Below are positions 8,396 through 17,245 of a stretch of DNA of 64,000 nt, in pieces; the first letter of the stretch is position 1; each line of letters begins with the position of its first letter. The notes beneath the pieces were generated by a model, which ran no database searches, was not told the origin of the DNA, and saw nothing but the letters and a program-made list of their open reading frames with translations. The translations under genes and the position numbers were made by a program. The stretch lies in the NCBI RefSeq assembly GCF_018613415.1, contig NZ_JAGGQG010000013.1, forward strand, positions 62,001-126,000, read 5' to 3'. The stretch is from Bacillus sp. ISL-18. Lineage in GTDB: Bacteria; Bacillota; Bacilli; Bacillales; Cytobacillaceae.

Positions 8396-9157
8396 ATGTG
8401 GGAAGAAGTGGTATCAAACTTTGCCTCGATGCTGAATTGGCATATGTGGGCAGATGTATTGTCCTCACCAAAGGCGTGGGGATTAATTTTATCGTTAGCG
8501 GTATTGGAATGTATCTTATCAGCTGATAATGCTTTGGTTTTATCCGCTTTTGTAAAACCATTACCAAAGCAGCAACAAAAAAAGGCCTTAGTATACGGAC
8601 TATGGGGAGCTTATTTATTCCGGTTTATTTTTATCGGACTAGGGACGTTTTTAATCAAACTATGGTTTATTAAGTTAATTGGTGCGCTCTATTTACTGTG
8701 GCTTTCCGTTAAGTTCTTTATGGACAAGCTGAAAAGTAAAGAAGGGGAAGACGAGGAAGATGTGCGGGAGCCGAAGGGCTGGCTGACCCAAACATTTGGT
8801 GTATTTTGGGCAACGGTTATTAGTGTGGAATTAATGGACTTAGCCTTTTCGGTGGATAGTATCCTGACTGCACTTGCCGTTTCTGATCAAGTTTGGGTTG
8901 TTTTACTTGGCGGTATGATCGGGATTCTTTTGATGCGGGGAGTAGCGACCTTCTTCATCAGTTTAATGAACAGGGTACCGGAGCTCGAAACGACGGCTTA
9001 TTTCTTAATTTTGTTTATTGCCGTTAAAATGGGGCTTACCCTTGTTGATATTGAGATACCAAATGAAATTTTTATCATCGTGATGGTGGTCGCCTTTGTG
9101 ATTACGTTTATTGTGCATGGGATCCGGAAAAACAGGACAGAAAGATTATCACATTAA
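8396..9157 (+). CDS. TerC-family integral membrane protein
   Basis: A 253-residue protein with about seven membrane helices. Two acidic intramembrane motifs typical of TerC proteins are visible, SADNALVLSAF near residue 42 and DLAFSVDSI near 145, and a charged cytoplasmic loop (EGEDEEDVREPKG) separates the halves. Bacillus relatives (YceF, YkoY) export or help metallate with manganese, so a role in manganese or metal homeostasis is likely. The 198-base leader has a possible -10 TATAAT at 8266-8271, but I could not find the conserved yybP-ykoY manganese riboswitch core in it. AAGGAG precedes the ATG. Confidence 0.85.
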   Translation: MWEEVVSNFASMLNWHMWADVLSSPKAWGLILSLAVLECILSADNALVLSAFVKPLPKQQQKKALVYGLWGAYLFRFIFIGLGTFLIKLWFIKLIGALYLLWLSVKFFMDKLKSKEGEDEEDVREPKGWLTQTFGVFWATVISVELMDLAFSVDSILTALAVSDQVWVVLLGGMIGILLMRGVATFFISLMNRVPELETTAYFLILFIAVKMGLTLVDIEIPNEIFIIVMVVAFVITFIVHGIRKNRTERLSH

Positions 9158-9209
9158 ACACTTGGCCGCTATTGACATTATGGGAAGCAAAACTCAATAT
9201 GAATATAGA

Positions 9210-9247
9210 AGCAGAAGAATAGATCAATGGTTCTTCTGCTTTTTTTA
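9210..9247 (+). terminator. Terminator after the TerC gene
   Basis: A 10-base perfect stem (AGCAGAAGAA 9210-9219 with TTCTTCTGCT 9231-9240) followed by seven T residues. Confidence 0.85.
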
Positions 9248-9292
9248 GTGTACCATGACATCATAGATGCTAGATTAATAGGAGATAATATA

Positions 9293-10042
9293 ATGTTAAG
9301 TTTATTTCATTTGAACATATCAGAGTGGATATGGTTAATTGTTGCAGCTGTTTTAATTGGTTTTTCAAAAACAGGCATTAACGGCTTTTCAATGCCGGTC
9401 ATTCCGATTATTGCCTTGATTTTTGGAGGAAAAGAGTCGACTGGAACCATCTTACCCTTGTTAATTCTGGCTGATCTTTTTGCCATTTATTATTATAATC
9501 GCCATGCTGACTGGAAGAATATTAAGCAATTAATTCCATGGGTGGCGGCGGGGCTTTTATTAGGGCTGTTCGTTGGTGAGTATACGAATGACGAACAATT
9601 TAAGATGATTATTTCTATTTGTGTAATCGCTTGTTTATTTATTTTAATTTATATGGAGAAAAAGGGTGAAGAAGCTAAAGTCCCTAAAGGAAAGTGGTTT
9701 TATGCCTTAACGGGAATTCTTAGTGGTTTTGCCTCAATGATTGGCAATGCGGCGGGACCCATCTTCAGTGTCTTTTTATTAGCAAAAGGGTTTAAAAAAG
9801 CAGAATTTCTGGGCACCACAGCTTGGTTCTTCTTCCTTGTTAATGTGTCAAAAGTACCGATGCAAATTTTGGCGTGGCATAACATTCATTTAAAAACACT
9901 TTTATTGGCGGTAATACTGATACCAGCCATTGCAATCGGTGCGATTCTCGGGGCTTTCATAATTAAAAAAATGAATGAAAAGCCTTTTCGTATTATTATC
10001 ATCGTGGTTACGGCCGTATCAGCAATAAAATTATTAATTTAA
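9293..10042 (+). CDS. TSUP (TauE/SafE) family membrane carrier
   Basis: A 249-residue polytopic membrane protein. Two related halves are recognisable, each opening with a small-residue motif (IGFSKTGINGFSMPVIPI near residue 18 and LSGFASMIGNAAGPIFSVFL near 140), which is the hallmark of the TauE/SafE anion exporters. Substrates in the family include sulfite, sulfoacetate and other sulfur or organic anions; the substrate here cannot be read from sequence. The start at 9293 follows AGGAGAT by 7 bases; the longer frame to 9227 would run through the upstream terminator and is rejected. Confidence 0.82.
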   Translation: MLSLFHLNISEWIWLIVAAVLIGFSKTGINGFSMPVIPIIALIFGGKESTGTILPLLILADLFAIYYYNRHADWKNIKQLIPWVAAGLLLGLFVGEYTNDEQFKMIISICVIACLFILIYMEKKGEEAKVPKGKWFYALTGILSGFASMIGNAAGPIFSVFLLAKGFKKAEFLGTTAWFFFLVNVSKVPMQILAWHNIHLKTLLLAVILIPAIAIGAILGAFIIKKMNEKPFRIIIIVVTAVSAIKLLI

Positions 10043-10050
10043 CAAAAGAT

Positions 10051-10080
10051 AAAGGACTAAGGCAATTCTTAGTCCTTTAC
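10051..10080 (+). terminator. Terminator after the TSUP gene
   Basis: The stem AAAGGACTAAG (10051-10061) pairs with CTTAGTCCTTT (10068-10078) around a 6-base loop; the T tract is short. Confidence 0.65.
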
Positions 10081-10132
10081 CTATACTTGATATACTTAAT
10101 ACTACTAACAAACTTTTTAGGAGAGAGACATT

Positions 10133-11044
10133 GTGGCTAAATTCGGTGTAATTGGGCTCGGAGATATTGCGCAAAAGGCGTATCTGCCGGTCTACAGCAA
10201 AATGAAGGATCAAGAATTTCACTTTTTTACACGTAATCAGGAAAAGCTAACGGCCATTGGCAGCCAATATCGGTTTGAGCATCTTCATTCTTCACTAGAA
10301 TCTTTATTAGGCAGTGGAATTGCCGGGGCATTTGTCCATTCCTCGACTGCCTCTCACGAAGAAATAGTGGAGCTATTACTTCAACATAACATTCATGTGT
10401 TTGTCGATAAGCCGATTACAGACCGATTTGAAAGTGCTGCTAGAATGGTCGAATTAGCTGAAAAGAAGAATCTTATTTTAATGACAGGATTCAATCGAAG
10501 ATTCGCTCCCTCCTACCAGCAGCTAAAGCAGGTAGCCAATCCGAATATGGTTATCGTCCAGAAGCACCGAAAGGCCCATCCAGGGGAGCCAAGGACCTTT
10601 ATCTATGACGATTTCATCCATGTGGTGGATACCATGAGATATTTATTTCCGCATCCGATTGACGAGTTAATTGTTAATGGCAGAATGGTGGAGGACTCCC
10701 TTTACCATGTGATTGTTCAGTTTAGATCGGGCGGAGCATCAGCCATTGGAATCATGAACCGGGACAATGGCACAAATGAAGAAATCGCTGAGGTAATGGG
10801 GCCGCTGGAGAAACGCAGTGTTTATAATGTGTCAAAATTGGTTGTTTCAAAAGGAATGGAGACGATCGAGGTGCGGGGCAATGACTGGGAGCCGACCCTT
10901 GGGAAACGTGGTTTTGAGCAGATGGTTGCGGATTTTGTAAAGGCAGTTACCACGGGGTCAAAGGTAAGCATATCGGCAAGCGATGCGCTAGAAACTCATG
11001 AGATCTGTGAAAAAATCCTTTCCAAGTTAGGAAGGGATCGGTAA
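10133..11044 (+). CDS. Gfo/Idh/MocA-family NAD(P)-dependent oxidoreductase
   Basis: A 303-residue cytoplasmic dehydrogenase. The N-terminal Rossmann fold shows GLGDIAQKAYLP (residues 7-18), and DKPIT near residue 95 is the family's EKP-like motif carrying the lysine next to the nicotinamide and substrate. The C-terminal half has the usual alpha/beta substrate domain (DDFIHVVDTMRYL near 160). It is shorter than many relatives (about 330-350), similar to the MviM-type short forms. A GTG start is used with GGAG 10 bases upstream. It is a single-gene unit with its own terminator; the sugar or polyol substrate is unknown. Confidence 0.82.
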   Translation: MAKFGVIGLGDIAQKAYLPVYSKMKDQEFHFFTRNQEKLTAIGSQYRFEHLHSSLESLLGSGIAGAFVHSSTASHEEIVELLLQHNIHVFVDKPITDRFESAARMVELAEKKNLILMTGFNRRFAPSYQQLKQVANPNMVIVQKHRKAHPGEPRTFIYDDFIHVVDTMRYLFPHPIDELIVNGRMVEDSLYHVIVQFRSGGASAIGIMNRDNGTNEEIAEVMGPLEKRSVYNVSKLVVSKGMETIEVRGNDWEPTLGKRGFEQMVADFVKAVTTGSKVSISASDALETHEICEKILSKLGRDR

Positions 11045-11056
11045 TACGCTTTTTAG

Positions 11057-11120
11057 GCATGGAGGTAACAAGAAAGGCCGCTAAGGCTTTTTATTGTACC
11101 TCGATGCTTTTTTATTTTTT
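11057..11120 (+). terminator. Terminator-like structure after the oxidoreductase gene
   Basis: GCATGGAGGTA (11057-11067) pairs with TACCTCGATGC (11097-11107) with one mismatch and is followed by a T-rich tract (CTTTTTTATTTTTT). The interior holds a smaller AAAGGCC/GGCTTT stem. The rest of the gap up to 11299 carries an isolated AAAGGAGGTG near 11183 with only a 13-codon frame after it; I see no other feature. Confidence 0.6.
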
Positions 11121-11299
11121 GTCCTAATATCAGTAATAGGAGTGAATACCCGACAGTAAACTAGTAATGGGGGCAAGGTCCTAAAGGAGGTGTTTTCTAG
11201 AAAGGAAGCAGCTATCTTTATAGTTTTATAGTCATTATTTATTCGTTTTGTTTTTGATAGTTGCAGCAGCGAAGAAAATCAGAAGAGGGGGTAAAAAAA

Positions 11300-12745
11300 G
11301 TGAAAAAATATCTCCAACGAGTAGGAAGTTCTTTGATGTTACCGGTTGCAGTTCTGCCGGCAGCGGCGATTTTGATGGGGATCGGGTATTGGATTGATCC
11401 AACTGGCTGGGGGGCAGACAGTCCGCTTGCTGCCTTTTTAATTAAGGCAGGGAGCTCGATTATCGATAATATACCGATTCTGTTTGCAGTCGGTGTCGCC
11501 CTTGGGATGTCGAAAGAGAGAGATGGTTCGGCAGCATTGAGCGGGTTAGTTGCTTTCTTAGTTGTGACCACACTGCTTTCAACAGATGCAGTGGCATTAC
11601 TAGAAAGAGTAGATCCTTCAAAGGTCGATCCCTCTTTTATAAAAATTAAAAATGCCTTTGTAGGAATCATTTCCGGTATTGTTGCGTCGATTATGTACAA
11701 TCGTTATAGTCATGTTAAATTACCCGATGCCTTTGCATTCTTCAGCGGTAAACGGTTGGTGCCAATTATGACAGCCGTTTCGATGCTGGTGGTTTCCGGG
11801 ATACTATTTTTTATCTGGCCAGTCATTTATACTGCCTTGGTTACATTCGGTAAAACAATCAGTGATTTAGGGGCTGTCGGTGCGGGTCTTTATGGTTTCT
11901 TCAACCGTTTATTAATTCCCACGGGACTACACCATGCCTTAAACTCGGTGTTCTGGTTTGATGTGGCTGGAATCAGTGATATTACGAACTTCTGGGCAAG
12001 CAAAGGTGTAAAGGGCGTTACGGGAATGTACCAAGCTGGTTTCTTCCCCATCATGATGTTCGGGCTGCCTGCTGCTGCTTTGGCCATGGTTCATACGGCT
12101 AAAACAAGGAAGAGGAAGCAAGTCGCTTCTTTAATGTTAGCTGCGGGCTTTGCCTCGTTCTTTACCGGTGTAACAGAGCCGATTGAATTTGCGTTCATGT
12201 TTTTAGCTCCGATGCTTTATTTGGTGCATGCCATCTTAACAGGGCTTTCCTTGGCGATTGCAGCAGCGTTCCATTGGACAGCTGGCTTTGGATTTAGTGC
12301 CGGGCTTGTGGATTTTGTGTTAAGTTTTAAAATTCCAATAGCCAATAAACCATATATGTTAATTGTTCAAGGCCTTGTTTTTGCGGTTATTTACTACTTC
12401 TTATTCCGTTATATCATTGTGAAATTTAATTTAATGACTCCTGGCCGCGAAGAGGACGATGATGAGGCTGTGGCAGAGGAGGCAGCGGGCGAATCTAGGT
12501 TTGCTTCCATGGCAGCGATCATTTATGAAGGCTTGGGCGGCGATGAGAATGTGGTTTCAGTGGATAACTGTGTCACCCGCTTGCGATTAGAAGTGAAGGA
12601 TATGAGCAAAGTCGATCAGAAGAAAATTAAATCGACGGGTGTACCGGGAATTAACATTGTTGGTCCACAAAGCATCCAAGTCATCATTGGTACCAATGTC
12701 CAATTTGTAGCCGATGAGGTTCATAAGCTGCGTAAAGGGAAATGA
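11300..12745 (+). CDS. nagP: N-acetylglucosamine-type PTS permease EIICB
   Basis: A 481-residue sugar permease of the phosphotransferase system. It has an N-terminal membrane EIIC domain (PVAVLPAAAILMGIGYWIDPTGWG from residue ~15, and the substrate-site TGVTEPIEFAFMF near residue 290) and, after a charged linker (EEDDDEAVAEE near 395), a C-terminal EIIB domain with the phosphorylated Cys in DNCVTRLRLEV. It lacks an EIIA domain, like Bacillus subtilis NagP, so it must borrow EIIA-Glc from another protein. The IIC sequence matches NagP more than GamP or PtsG. GTG at 11300 follows GAGGGGG; a longer TTG frame from 11261 is less likely. No nagR operator was recognised upstream. Confidence 0.85.
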   Translation: MKKYLQRVGSSLMLPVAVLPAAAILMGIGYWIDPTGWGADSPLAAFLIKAGSSIIDNIPILFAVGVALGMSKERDGSAALSGLVAFLVVTTLLSTDAVALLERVDPSKVDPSFIKIKNAFVGIISGIVASIMYNRYSHVKLPDAFAFFSGKRLVPIMTAVSMLVVSGILFFIWPVIYTALVTFGKTISDLGAVGAGLYGFFNRLLIPTGLHHALNSVFWFDVAGISDITNFWASKGVKGVTGMYQAGFFPIMMFGLPAAALAMVHTAKTRKRKQVASLMLAAGFASFFTGVTEPIEFAFMFLAPMLYLVHAILTGLSLAIAAAFHWTAGFGFSAGLVDFVLSFKIPIANKPYMLIVQGLVFAVIYYFLFRYIIVKFNLMTPGREEDDDEAVAEEAAGESRFASMAAIIYEGLGGDENVVSVDNCVTRLRLEVKDMSKVDQKKIKSTGVPGINIVGPQSIQVIIGTNVQFVADEVHKLRKGK

Positions 12746-12763
12746 AAGGGAATAGGATTAGGA

Positions 12764-12799
12764 ACCGCTTAGATTCGTTATCATCTAAGCGGTTTTTTA
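12764..12799 (+). terminator. Terminator after nagP
   Basis: An 11-base perfect stem AACCGCTTAGA (12764-12774) / TCTAAGCGGTT (12785-12795) followed by TTTTA. Confidence 0.85.
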
Positions 12800-12853
12800 T
12801 GGTCCTGTTTGTTAAAATAAAAGAAGGTAAAATAGAGATTATAGGAGCTTCTG

Positions 12854-13456
12854 ATGAAAGAATATTATTATGATAAATTACTTAACATTAAGACCCGCGG
12901 TGACCAGCAGGGATTTAACAAGTCCTTGCATTATCATCGGTACGAACCGACTCCATACAGCGCGCTCGAGGAGTTGTTCCGCCATTATGAAATCAATCAC
13001 GACGATTATATTGTGGACTTTGGATCTGGAAAAGGCAGGCTGAATTTTTACCTTCATTACTTTTTTGATGTAACAGTTGTCGGGGTAGAGATGAATGAAG
13101 CTCTTTATCATGAGGCGCTGTTAAACCAAAAGCGCTACGTGAAAAAGAATGGCAAAGGTAAAATTCAATTTGTTTGCAGCCTGGCAGAGGAATATCAAAT
13201 CAACCGTTTCGATAATCGCTTTTATTTCTTTAATCCGTTCTCGATTCAAGTGTTTCGGAGAGTGGTTAACAACATTCTGCGGTCCTTGGAAGATCATCCA
13301 AGGGAATTCGAAATGGTTTTATACTATCCATCCGAGGATTATATCTATTTCTTAGAGCAGGACACTGCTTTCGAGAAGAAGAAGGAAGTAACATTACCAT
13401 ATGTATATGAACATAACCCAAATGAACGGTTTATCATCTATAAACTAACACTGTGA
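12854..13456 (+). CDS. Class I SAM-dependent methyltransferase
   Basis: A 200-residue soluble protein. Motif I of Rossmann-type methyltransferases is clear (IVDFGSGKGRL near residue 53), followed at the right distance by an acidic residue after the second strand (VVGVEMN near 77), and FFNPF near residue 125 is a motif IV-like position. The substrate is not evident, and the family is small and found in bacilli. It uses an ATG at 12854 with GGAG upstream. It stands alone between the nagP terminator and a copy of the short dispersed repeat. Confidence 0.72.
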   Translation: MKEYYYDKLLNIKTRGDQQGFNKSLHYHRYEPTPYSALEELFRHYEINHDDYIVDFGSGKGRLNFYLHYFFDVTVVGVEMNEALYHEALLNQKRYVKKNGKGKIQFVCSLAEEYQINRFDNRFYFFNPFSIQVFRRVVNNILRSLEDHPREFEMVLYYPSEDYIYFLEQDTAFEKKKEVTLPYVYEHNPNERFIIYKLTL

Positions 13457-13474
13457 GCAAGTTTATAGTAGAAA

Positions 13475-13489
13475 TGGTGACAGGCACCG
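13475..13489. repeat. Dispersed repeat variant TGGTGACAGGCACCG, copy 2
   Basis: Matches the reverse complement of the consensus (TGGTGTCAGGCACCA) with two differences. It lies between the methyltransferase and DUF418 genes, 11 bases before the GGAG of the latter. Confidence 0.55.
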
Positions 13490-13510
13490 TTCACGGATTA
13501 GGAGTTTGCT

Positions 13511-14527
13511 ATGAGTGCAATAGGAGAAAATGAGCGGATTGATGTGTTAGATTATTTGCGGGGATTTGCATTACTGGGGATTGTTTTGGTTAATATTGGC
13601 ACATTATTGGCGGTCAATCCTCCGGCAGCAGGTACTGCCGATGCTGCTTATTGGAAGTTTTTATACTTATTTATCGAAGGCCGGTTTTATACGATTTTCA
13701 CATTCTTATTTGGTGTCGGCTTCTATCTTTTCATCAACCGTGCCAATACAAAAGGAAAAAAAGGACAAGTCTTGTTTGTACGGAGAATGGTGGTGTTATT
13801 CCTATTTGGGTTCGTACATATGCAGTTTCATCCTGGCGAAGCATTAACGCTCTATGCCGTCGCTGGCCTCATTCTCCTCCCATTTTACAAAGTAACCAGA
13901 AGAGTCAATCTCTTATTTGGCATCGTCATGTTAGTTGTTTTAAGTCTTTTTGCTGCAAAAATCTTTATGATTATTCCATTCATGTTGTTGGGAATCGCTG
14001 CGGGACAATATCAGGTGTTTGAAAGAATCTCCCATTACTTAAAGGCAACAGCTGTTTTTACTGTTATCATGTTGGTCCTAGCTCTAGGCGGGCTGATTTT
14101 TCAATATCAGTCCGCTCCCAATTTCATCAGCAGTGCCGCGAATGAAGCAATCTCCGGCCCGCTGCAGCCATTTATACATATTGGCATTACGATTGGTCCT
14201 GTGGTTTCTGCCTTTTATGTGGGCTGTATAATCTTGTTGATTCAATTGCCCTTTTTTCGTAAACTTCTTACGCCTTTAAAATACTATGGCAGGATGGCCT
14301 TTACCAATTATTTATTGCAAACGGTCTTGATTTTTGTGGCAGGAAAAGCGCTGCAGCTGCAAAGTCAGATAAGCTATTTTCAAACCTTATATATTTGCTT
14401 GGCTATCTATGTTATTCAATTAAGCTATAGTACACTTTGGCTTCGCTATTTCAAATTCGGCCCCTTAGAATGGGTTTGGAGAGCACTGACCTACCTAGAG
14501 TTACCGCCGATGCGAAAAAGAATCTAG
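13511..14527 (+). CDS. DUF418-type membrane protein (YeiB/YxaH-like)
   Basis: A 338-residue integral membrane protein with roughly eight to nine helices. The start is diagnostic: ERIDVLDYLRGFALLGIVLVN near residues 8-28 is the opening helix of the DUF418/heparan-acetyltransferase-like acyltransferase group, followed by FYTIFTFLFGVGFYLF. The C-terminal DUF418 part shows YGRMAFTNYLLQT (near 258) and the end motif WLRYFKFGPLEWVWRALTY, which is highly conserved. The function of the family is not established; acyl transfer across the membrane is the usual suggestion. ATG at 13511 has GGAG upstream. Confidence 0.85.
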   Translation: MSAIGENERIDVLDYLRGFALLGIVLVNIGTLLAVNPPAAGTADAAYWKFLYLFIEGRFYTIFTFLFGVGFYLFINRANTKGKKGQVLFVRRMVVLFLFGFVHMQFHPGEALTLYAVAGLILLPFYKVTRRVNLLFGIVMLVVLSLFAAKIFMIIPFMLLGIAAGQYQVFERISHYLKATAVFTVIMLVLALGGLIFQYQSAPNFISSAANEAISGPLQPFIHIGITIGPVVSAFYVGCIILLIQLPFFRKLLTPLKYYGRMAFTNYLLQTVLIFVAGKALQLQSQISYFQTLYICLAIYVIQLSYSTLWLRYFKFGPLEWVWRALTYLELPPMRKRI

Positions 14528-14584
14528 CCGAGCCCTCCTCCGCCCGTCCGGAAGGTGGTACTTCACAATTTCACAGTATAAACA

Positions 14585-14632
14585 AGGTGCCAGGCACTAA
14601 CATGGAATGAGGCCCGGCACTTTGTTCGTTTT
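14585..14632 (+). terminator. Hairpin built from a dispersed-repeat variant, copy 3
   Basis: AGGTGCCAGGC (14585-14595) pairs with GCCCGGCACTT (14612-14622) through two G-U pairs and is followed by TGTTCGTTTT. It sits between the convergent DUF418 and lipoprotein genes and could end the former. The left arm resembles the repeat core GGTGCCTGACACC. Confidence 0.55.
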
Positions 14633-14644
14633 GTAAAATCCTAT

Positions 14645-15124
14645 TTACTTTAATTTGACCTTATGATCTTTTGCCAGTTTGTTTAACTTCGTTTTATAAT
14701 CGCGAATATGTTCTCTCGCATCGGCCAGCATATCATTTGCCTTCTGAACAAGTGCCGGATCCTGTTCCTCTAAGGCCTGTTTAATCGTAACAAATGCTTT
14801 AAATTGAATGTCAGCCCCCTCAATATAAATTTCGTGAATCTTTCTTAACTCATCTGTTTCTATCTTGACAGAATTCAGCTCTTTAATAAATTCATTGTAG
14901 TTTGGAATAACTTCTTTCGTTAACGCATCGTACATCGTCTGGTCATCTTGATAATTCACACCAGATACCCCTTCGTAGGCAGAAACCGCTGCTGCTTCTA
15001 ATTTCCCCGCTGGTTTCATTTCCTTGTTCACGTAATTCAGCAGATCATCTTGAACAGGGTCGTTAAAGCAGCCTGACAACAGCAAAATGATCGGAAAAAC
15101 AATCGCTAAAAGCCCTTTTTTCAC
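14645..15124 (-). CDS. Small lipoprotein of unknown function
   Basis: A 159-residue secreted lipoprotein: a lysine start (MKKG), a hydrophobic segment and the lipobox LLSGC, with the Cys near residue 19. The mature part is helical and charged (repeated E/K heptad-like stretches, KEMKPAGKLEAAAVSAYEGV early and DAREHIRDYKTKLNKLAKDHK at the end), suggesting a coiled or helical-bundle domain on the outer membrane face. I do not recognise a named family. GTG at 15124 is chosen because AGGAGG lies 8 bases ahead; the upstream GTG overlaps that ribosome binding site. Confidence 0.7.
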   Translation of the reverse strand: MKKGLLAIVFPIILLLSGCFNDPVQDDLLNYVNKEMKPAGKLEAAAVSAYEGVSGVNYQDDQTMYDALTKEVIPNYNEFIKELNSVKIETDELRKIHEIYIEGADIQFKAFVTIKQALEEQDPALVQKANDMLADAREHIRDYKTKLNKLAKDHKVKLK

Positions 15125-15259
15125 TGCGATCACCTCCTAATCCTCAATTTATGAGGTGCTGGAAGTCCAATATGTTAGGAGATAAAAAAATCACCTTTAT
15201 TAAAAAACGATAAACCAGCAAGCAAGGGAAATTAATTGATAGAAATTCTCAATTACATA

Positions 15260-15320
15260 TTGACACCATTTTTGGAAATTGTTTATACTAGATGTAAGTG
15301 ATAATGATTTTCAATATCAT
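15260..15320 (+). promoter_or_regulatory. Promoter and Fur box of the siderophore transport operon
   Basis: The -35 TTGACA (15260-15265) and -10 TATACT (15284-15289) are separated by 18 bases. Directly after the expected start point is GATAATGATTTTCAATATC (15300-15318), a strong match to the Fur consensus GATAATGATTATCATTATC. Iron-loaded Fur would block transcription initiation or early elongation. Together with the transporter type this makes iron regulation very likely. Confidence 0.85.
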
Positions 15321-15348
15321 TTATAAAAATAAACTTATGGAGACAGTG

Positions 15349-16299
15349 ATGAAGAAACGATATCTATTATTGGTGTTAGCTATATTGTCAGGAGTCTCCT
15401 TGTTTGTGGGAGTTAGCAGTATATCGCCTAGTGATCTCCTAAACTTCCAATCTGAAGAAACACAAGTATTTCTGATCAGCAGGGTCCCGCGGCTTGTCGC
15501 CATCATTCTCGCCGGAGCAGGTATGAGCATTGCAGGACTCATCATACAGCAGCTGAGCCGTAATAAATTTGTCTCACCAACAACAGCCGGAACACTGGAT
15601 GCCACCCGTTTAGGAATATTGGTGTCCATGCTGCTGTTTGCTAATGCCTCAATGATGCAAAAAATGGTTGTCGCCTTGGCGTTTGCACTTGCGGGAACGT
15701 TTTTATTTATGCAAATTTTAGACCGGATTAAGTTGAAGGATGCCATTTTTATCCCACTAGTAGGTTTAATGTTCGGCAACATATTATCTTCGGTCACGAC
15801 GTTCTTTGCCTACAAGGCAGATGTGATTCAAAACATGTCCGCCTGGCTTCAAGGAGATTTTTCTATGGTGATGAAAGGGCGCTATGAGCTCCTATACATA
15901 AGTATTCCGATTTTAATTATCGCCTATTTCTATGCCAACCGTTTTACTGTTGCCGGAATGGGGGAAGATTTTTCAAAAAATCTAGGCCTTGCCTATCGGA
16001 GAATCGTCAACATTGGACTGGTGCTCGTTGCCCTAATAACGGTAACGGTTGTCCTCACAGTCGGAATGATTCCGTTTCTCGGTCTAATTATTCCCAATGT
16101 CATCTCGATTTTTAAAGGGGACCACCTGCAAAAAACGCTGCCGCATACGGCCTTACTAGGAGCAAGTTTTTTACTAGTTTGCGATATTCTGGGGAGAATC
16201 ATTATTTACCCATACGAGATTTCCATTAGCCTGATGGTTGGGGTCATAGGCAGCGGAATCTTCCTTTATCTTCTATTTAGGAGGAGAGCTTATGCGTAA
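15349..16299 (+). CDS. fpbN: Iron-siderophore ABC transporter permease, YclN/FpbN type
   Basis: A 316-residue FecCD-type permease with about nine to ten helices and conserved PRLVAIILAGAGMSIAGLIIQQ near residue 48. The sequence follows Bacillus subtilis YclN closely in length and wording (SRNKFVSPTTAGT, PFLGLIIPN), which imports petrobactin-like catecholate siderophores. ATG at 15349 is chosen: GGAG lies 8 bases before it, and the longer frame would begin on the Fur box. It heads a four-gene operon and overlaps the next gene by 8 bases. The two different permeases form a heterodimer. Confidence 0.92.
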   Translation: MKKRYLLLVLAILSGVSLFVGVSSISPSDLLNFQSEETQVFLISRVPRLVAIILAGAGMSIAGLIIQQLSRNKFVSPTTAGTLDATRLGILVSMLLFANASMMQKMVVALAFALAGTFLFMQILDRIKLKDAIFIPLVGLMFGNILSSVTTFFAYKADVIQNMSAWLQGDFSMVMKGRYELLYISIPILIIAYFYANRFTVAGMGEDFSKNLGLAYRRIVNIGLVLVALITVTVVLTVGMIPFLGLIIPNVISIFKGDHLQKTLPHTALLGASFLLVCDILGRIIIYPYEISISLMVGVIGSGIFLYLLFRRRAYA

Positions 16300-17245
16300 C
16301 CAATCGATAAAAATGGGGGGCTTAGTACTAGCCGCACTTTTGTGCTGCGGGATTTACCTATTTCACAACCTCAATGGAAGCTTTGATTATGCGCTTCCGA
16401 AAAGGGCGGTTAAGGTCATTGCGATGATCATTACAGGATTTACGATTGCTTATGCAACGGTCGTGTTTCAAACGATTACCCATAATCGAATCCTTACGCC
16501 GAGCATAATGGGGCTCGATGCCCTCTATTTGCTTTTGCAAACCGTGATTATTTTCTTCCTTGGTTCTGATCATCTGGCAGTGGTTAATAGGCAAGTTAAC
16601 TTTTTAATCTCGATAGTGGTCATGATTATTTTTGCCCTTATTCTATATCGATTTCTTTTTAAAAAGGGCAGTCAGTCGATTTACTTTTTACTGCTCGTTG
16701 GAATTATTGTTGGCACCTTTTTCTCGAGTATATCTACATTTTTTCAGGTGCTGATTGATCCAAATGAGTTTCAGATAGTTCAAGACCGGATGTTTGCAAG
16801 TTTTAACAATATTAATTCGGATTTGGTCTGGCTGGCGCTGCTGCTGGTAAGTGTCGTGATGATTTATGCTTGGTGTTATATGAAATACCTCGATGTATTG
16901 TCACTGGGGAGGGAGTGGGCGATTAATCTTGGCGTGCCCTATGATTCGATTGTAAAGAAAATGCTGGTTATCGTGGCCGTCTTTATTTCCATCTCTACAG
17001 CACTTGTTGGGCCGATTACCTTTTTTGGCTTAATTGTAGCAAACCTTTCCTATCAGCTTTTTAAAACCTATAAACATAAGGTTCTCATTAGTGGGGCAAT
17101 TATCATGAGTGTTATCGCCCTTGTCGGCGGGCAATGGGTGGTCGAACGGATTTTTACTTTTTTAACCACGCTCAGCGTCATCATAAACTTTATCGGCGGG
17201 ATTTACTTTATCTATCTACTAGTAAAGGAGAGGAAAGCAGCATGA
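16292..17245 (+). CDS. fpbO: Iron-siderophore ABC transporter permease, YclO/FpbO type
   Basis: A 317-residue FecCD-type permease, partner of the preceding one. Signatures include FTIAYATVVFQTITHNRILTP near residue 50 with the MGLDALY segment, and GPITFFGLIVANLSYQLF near residue 235, the cytoplasmic coupling region that contacts the ATPase. Its start lies within the end of fpbN after a GGAGGAGAG site, and its stop shares ATGA with fpbP, so translation of the three is coupled. Confidence 0.92.
   Translation: MRNQSIKMGGLVLAALLCCGIYLFHNLNGSFDYALPKRAVKVIAMIITGFTIAYATVVFQTITHNRILTPSIMGLDALYLLLQTVIIFFLGSDHLAVVNRQVNFLISIVVMIIFALILYRFLFKKGSQSIYFLLLVGIIVGTFFSSISTFFQVLIDPNEFQIVQDRMFASFNNINSDLVWLALLLVSVVMIYAWCYMKYLDVLSLGREWAINLGVPYDSIVKKMLVIVAVFISISTALVGPITFFGLIVANLSYQLFKTYKHKVLISGAIIMSVIALVGGQWVVERIFTFLTTLSVIINFIGGIYFIYLLVKERKAA

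Noticed and set aside
11161..11260. Small gene after AAAGGAGGTG before nagP
   Set aside because: Only a 13-codon frame whose start overlaps the ribosome-binding sequence; no support.
17134..17241. N-terminal extension of the FpbP ATPase
   Set aside because: It lies within fpbO; the ATGA-coupled ATG at 17242 gives the normal length.
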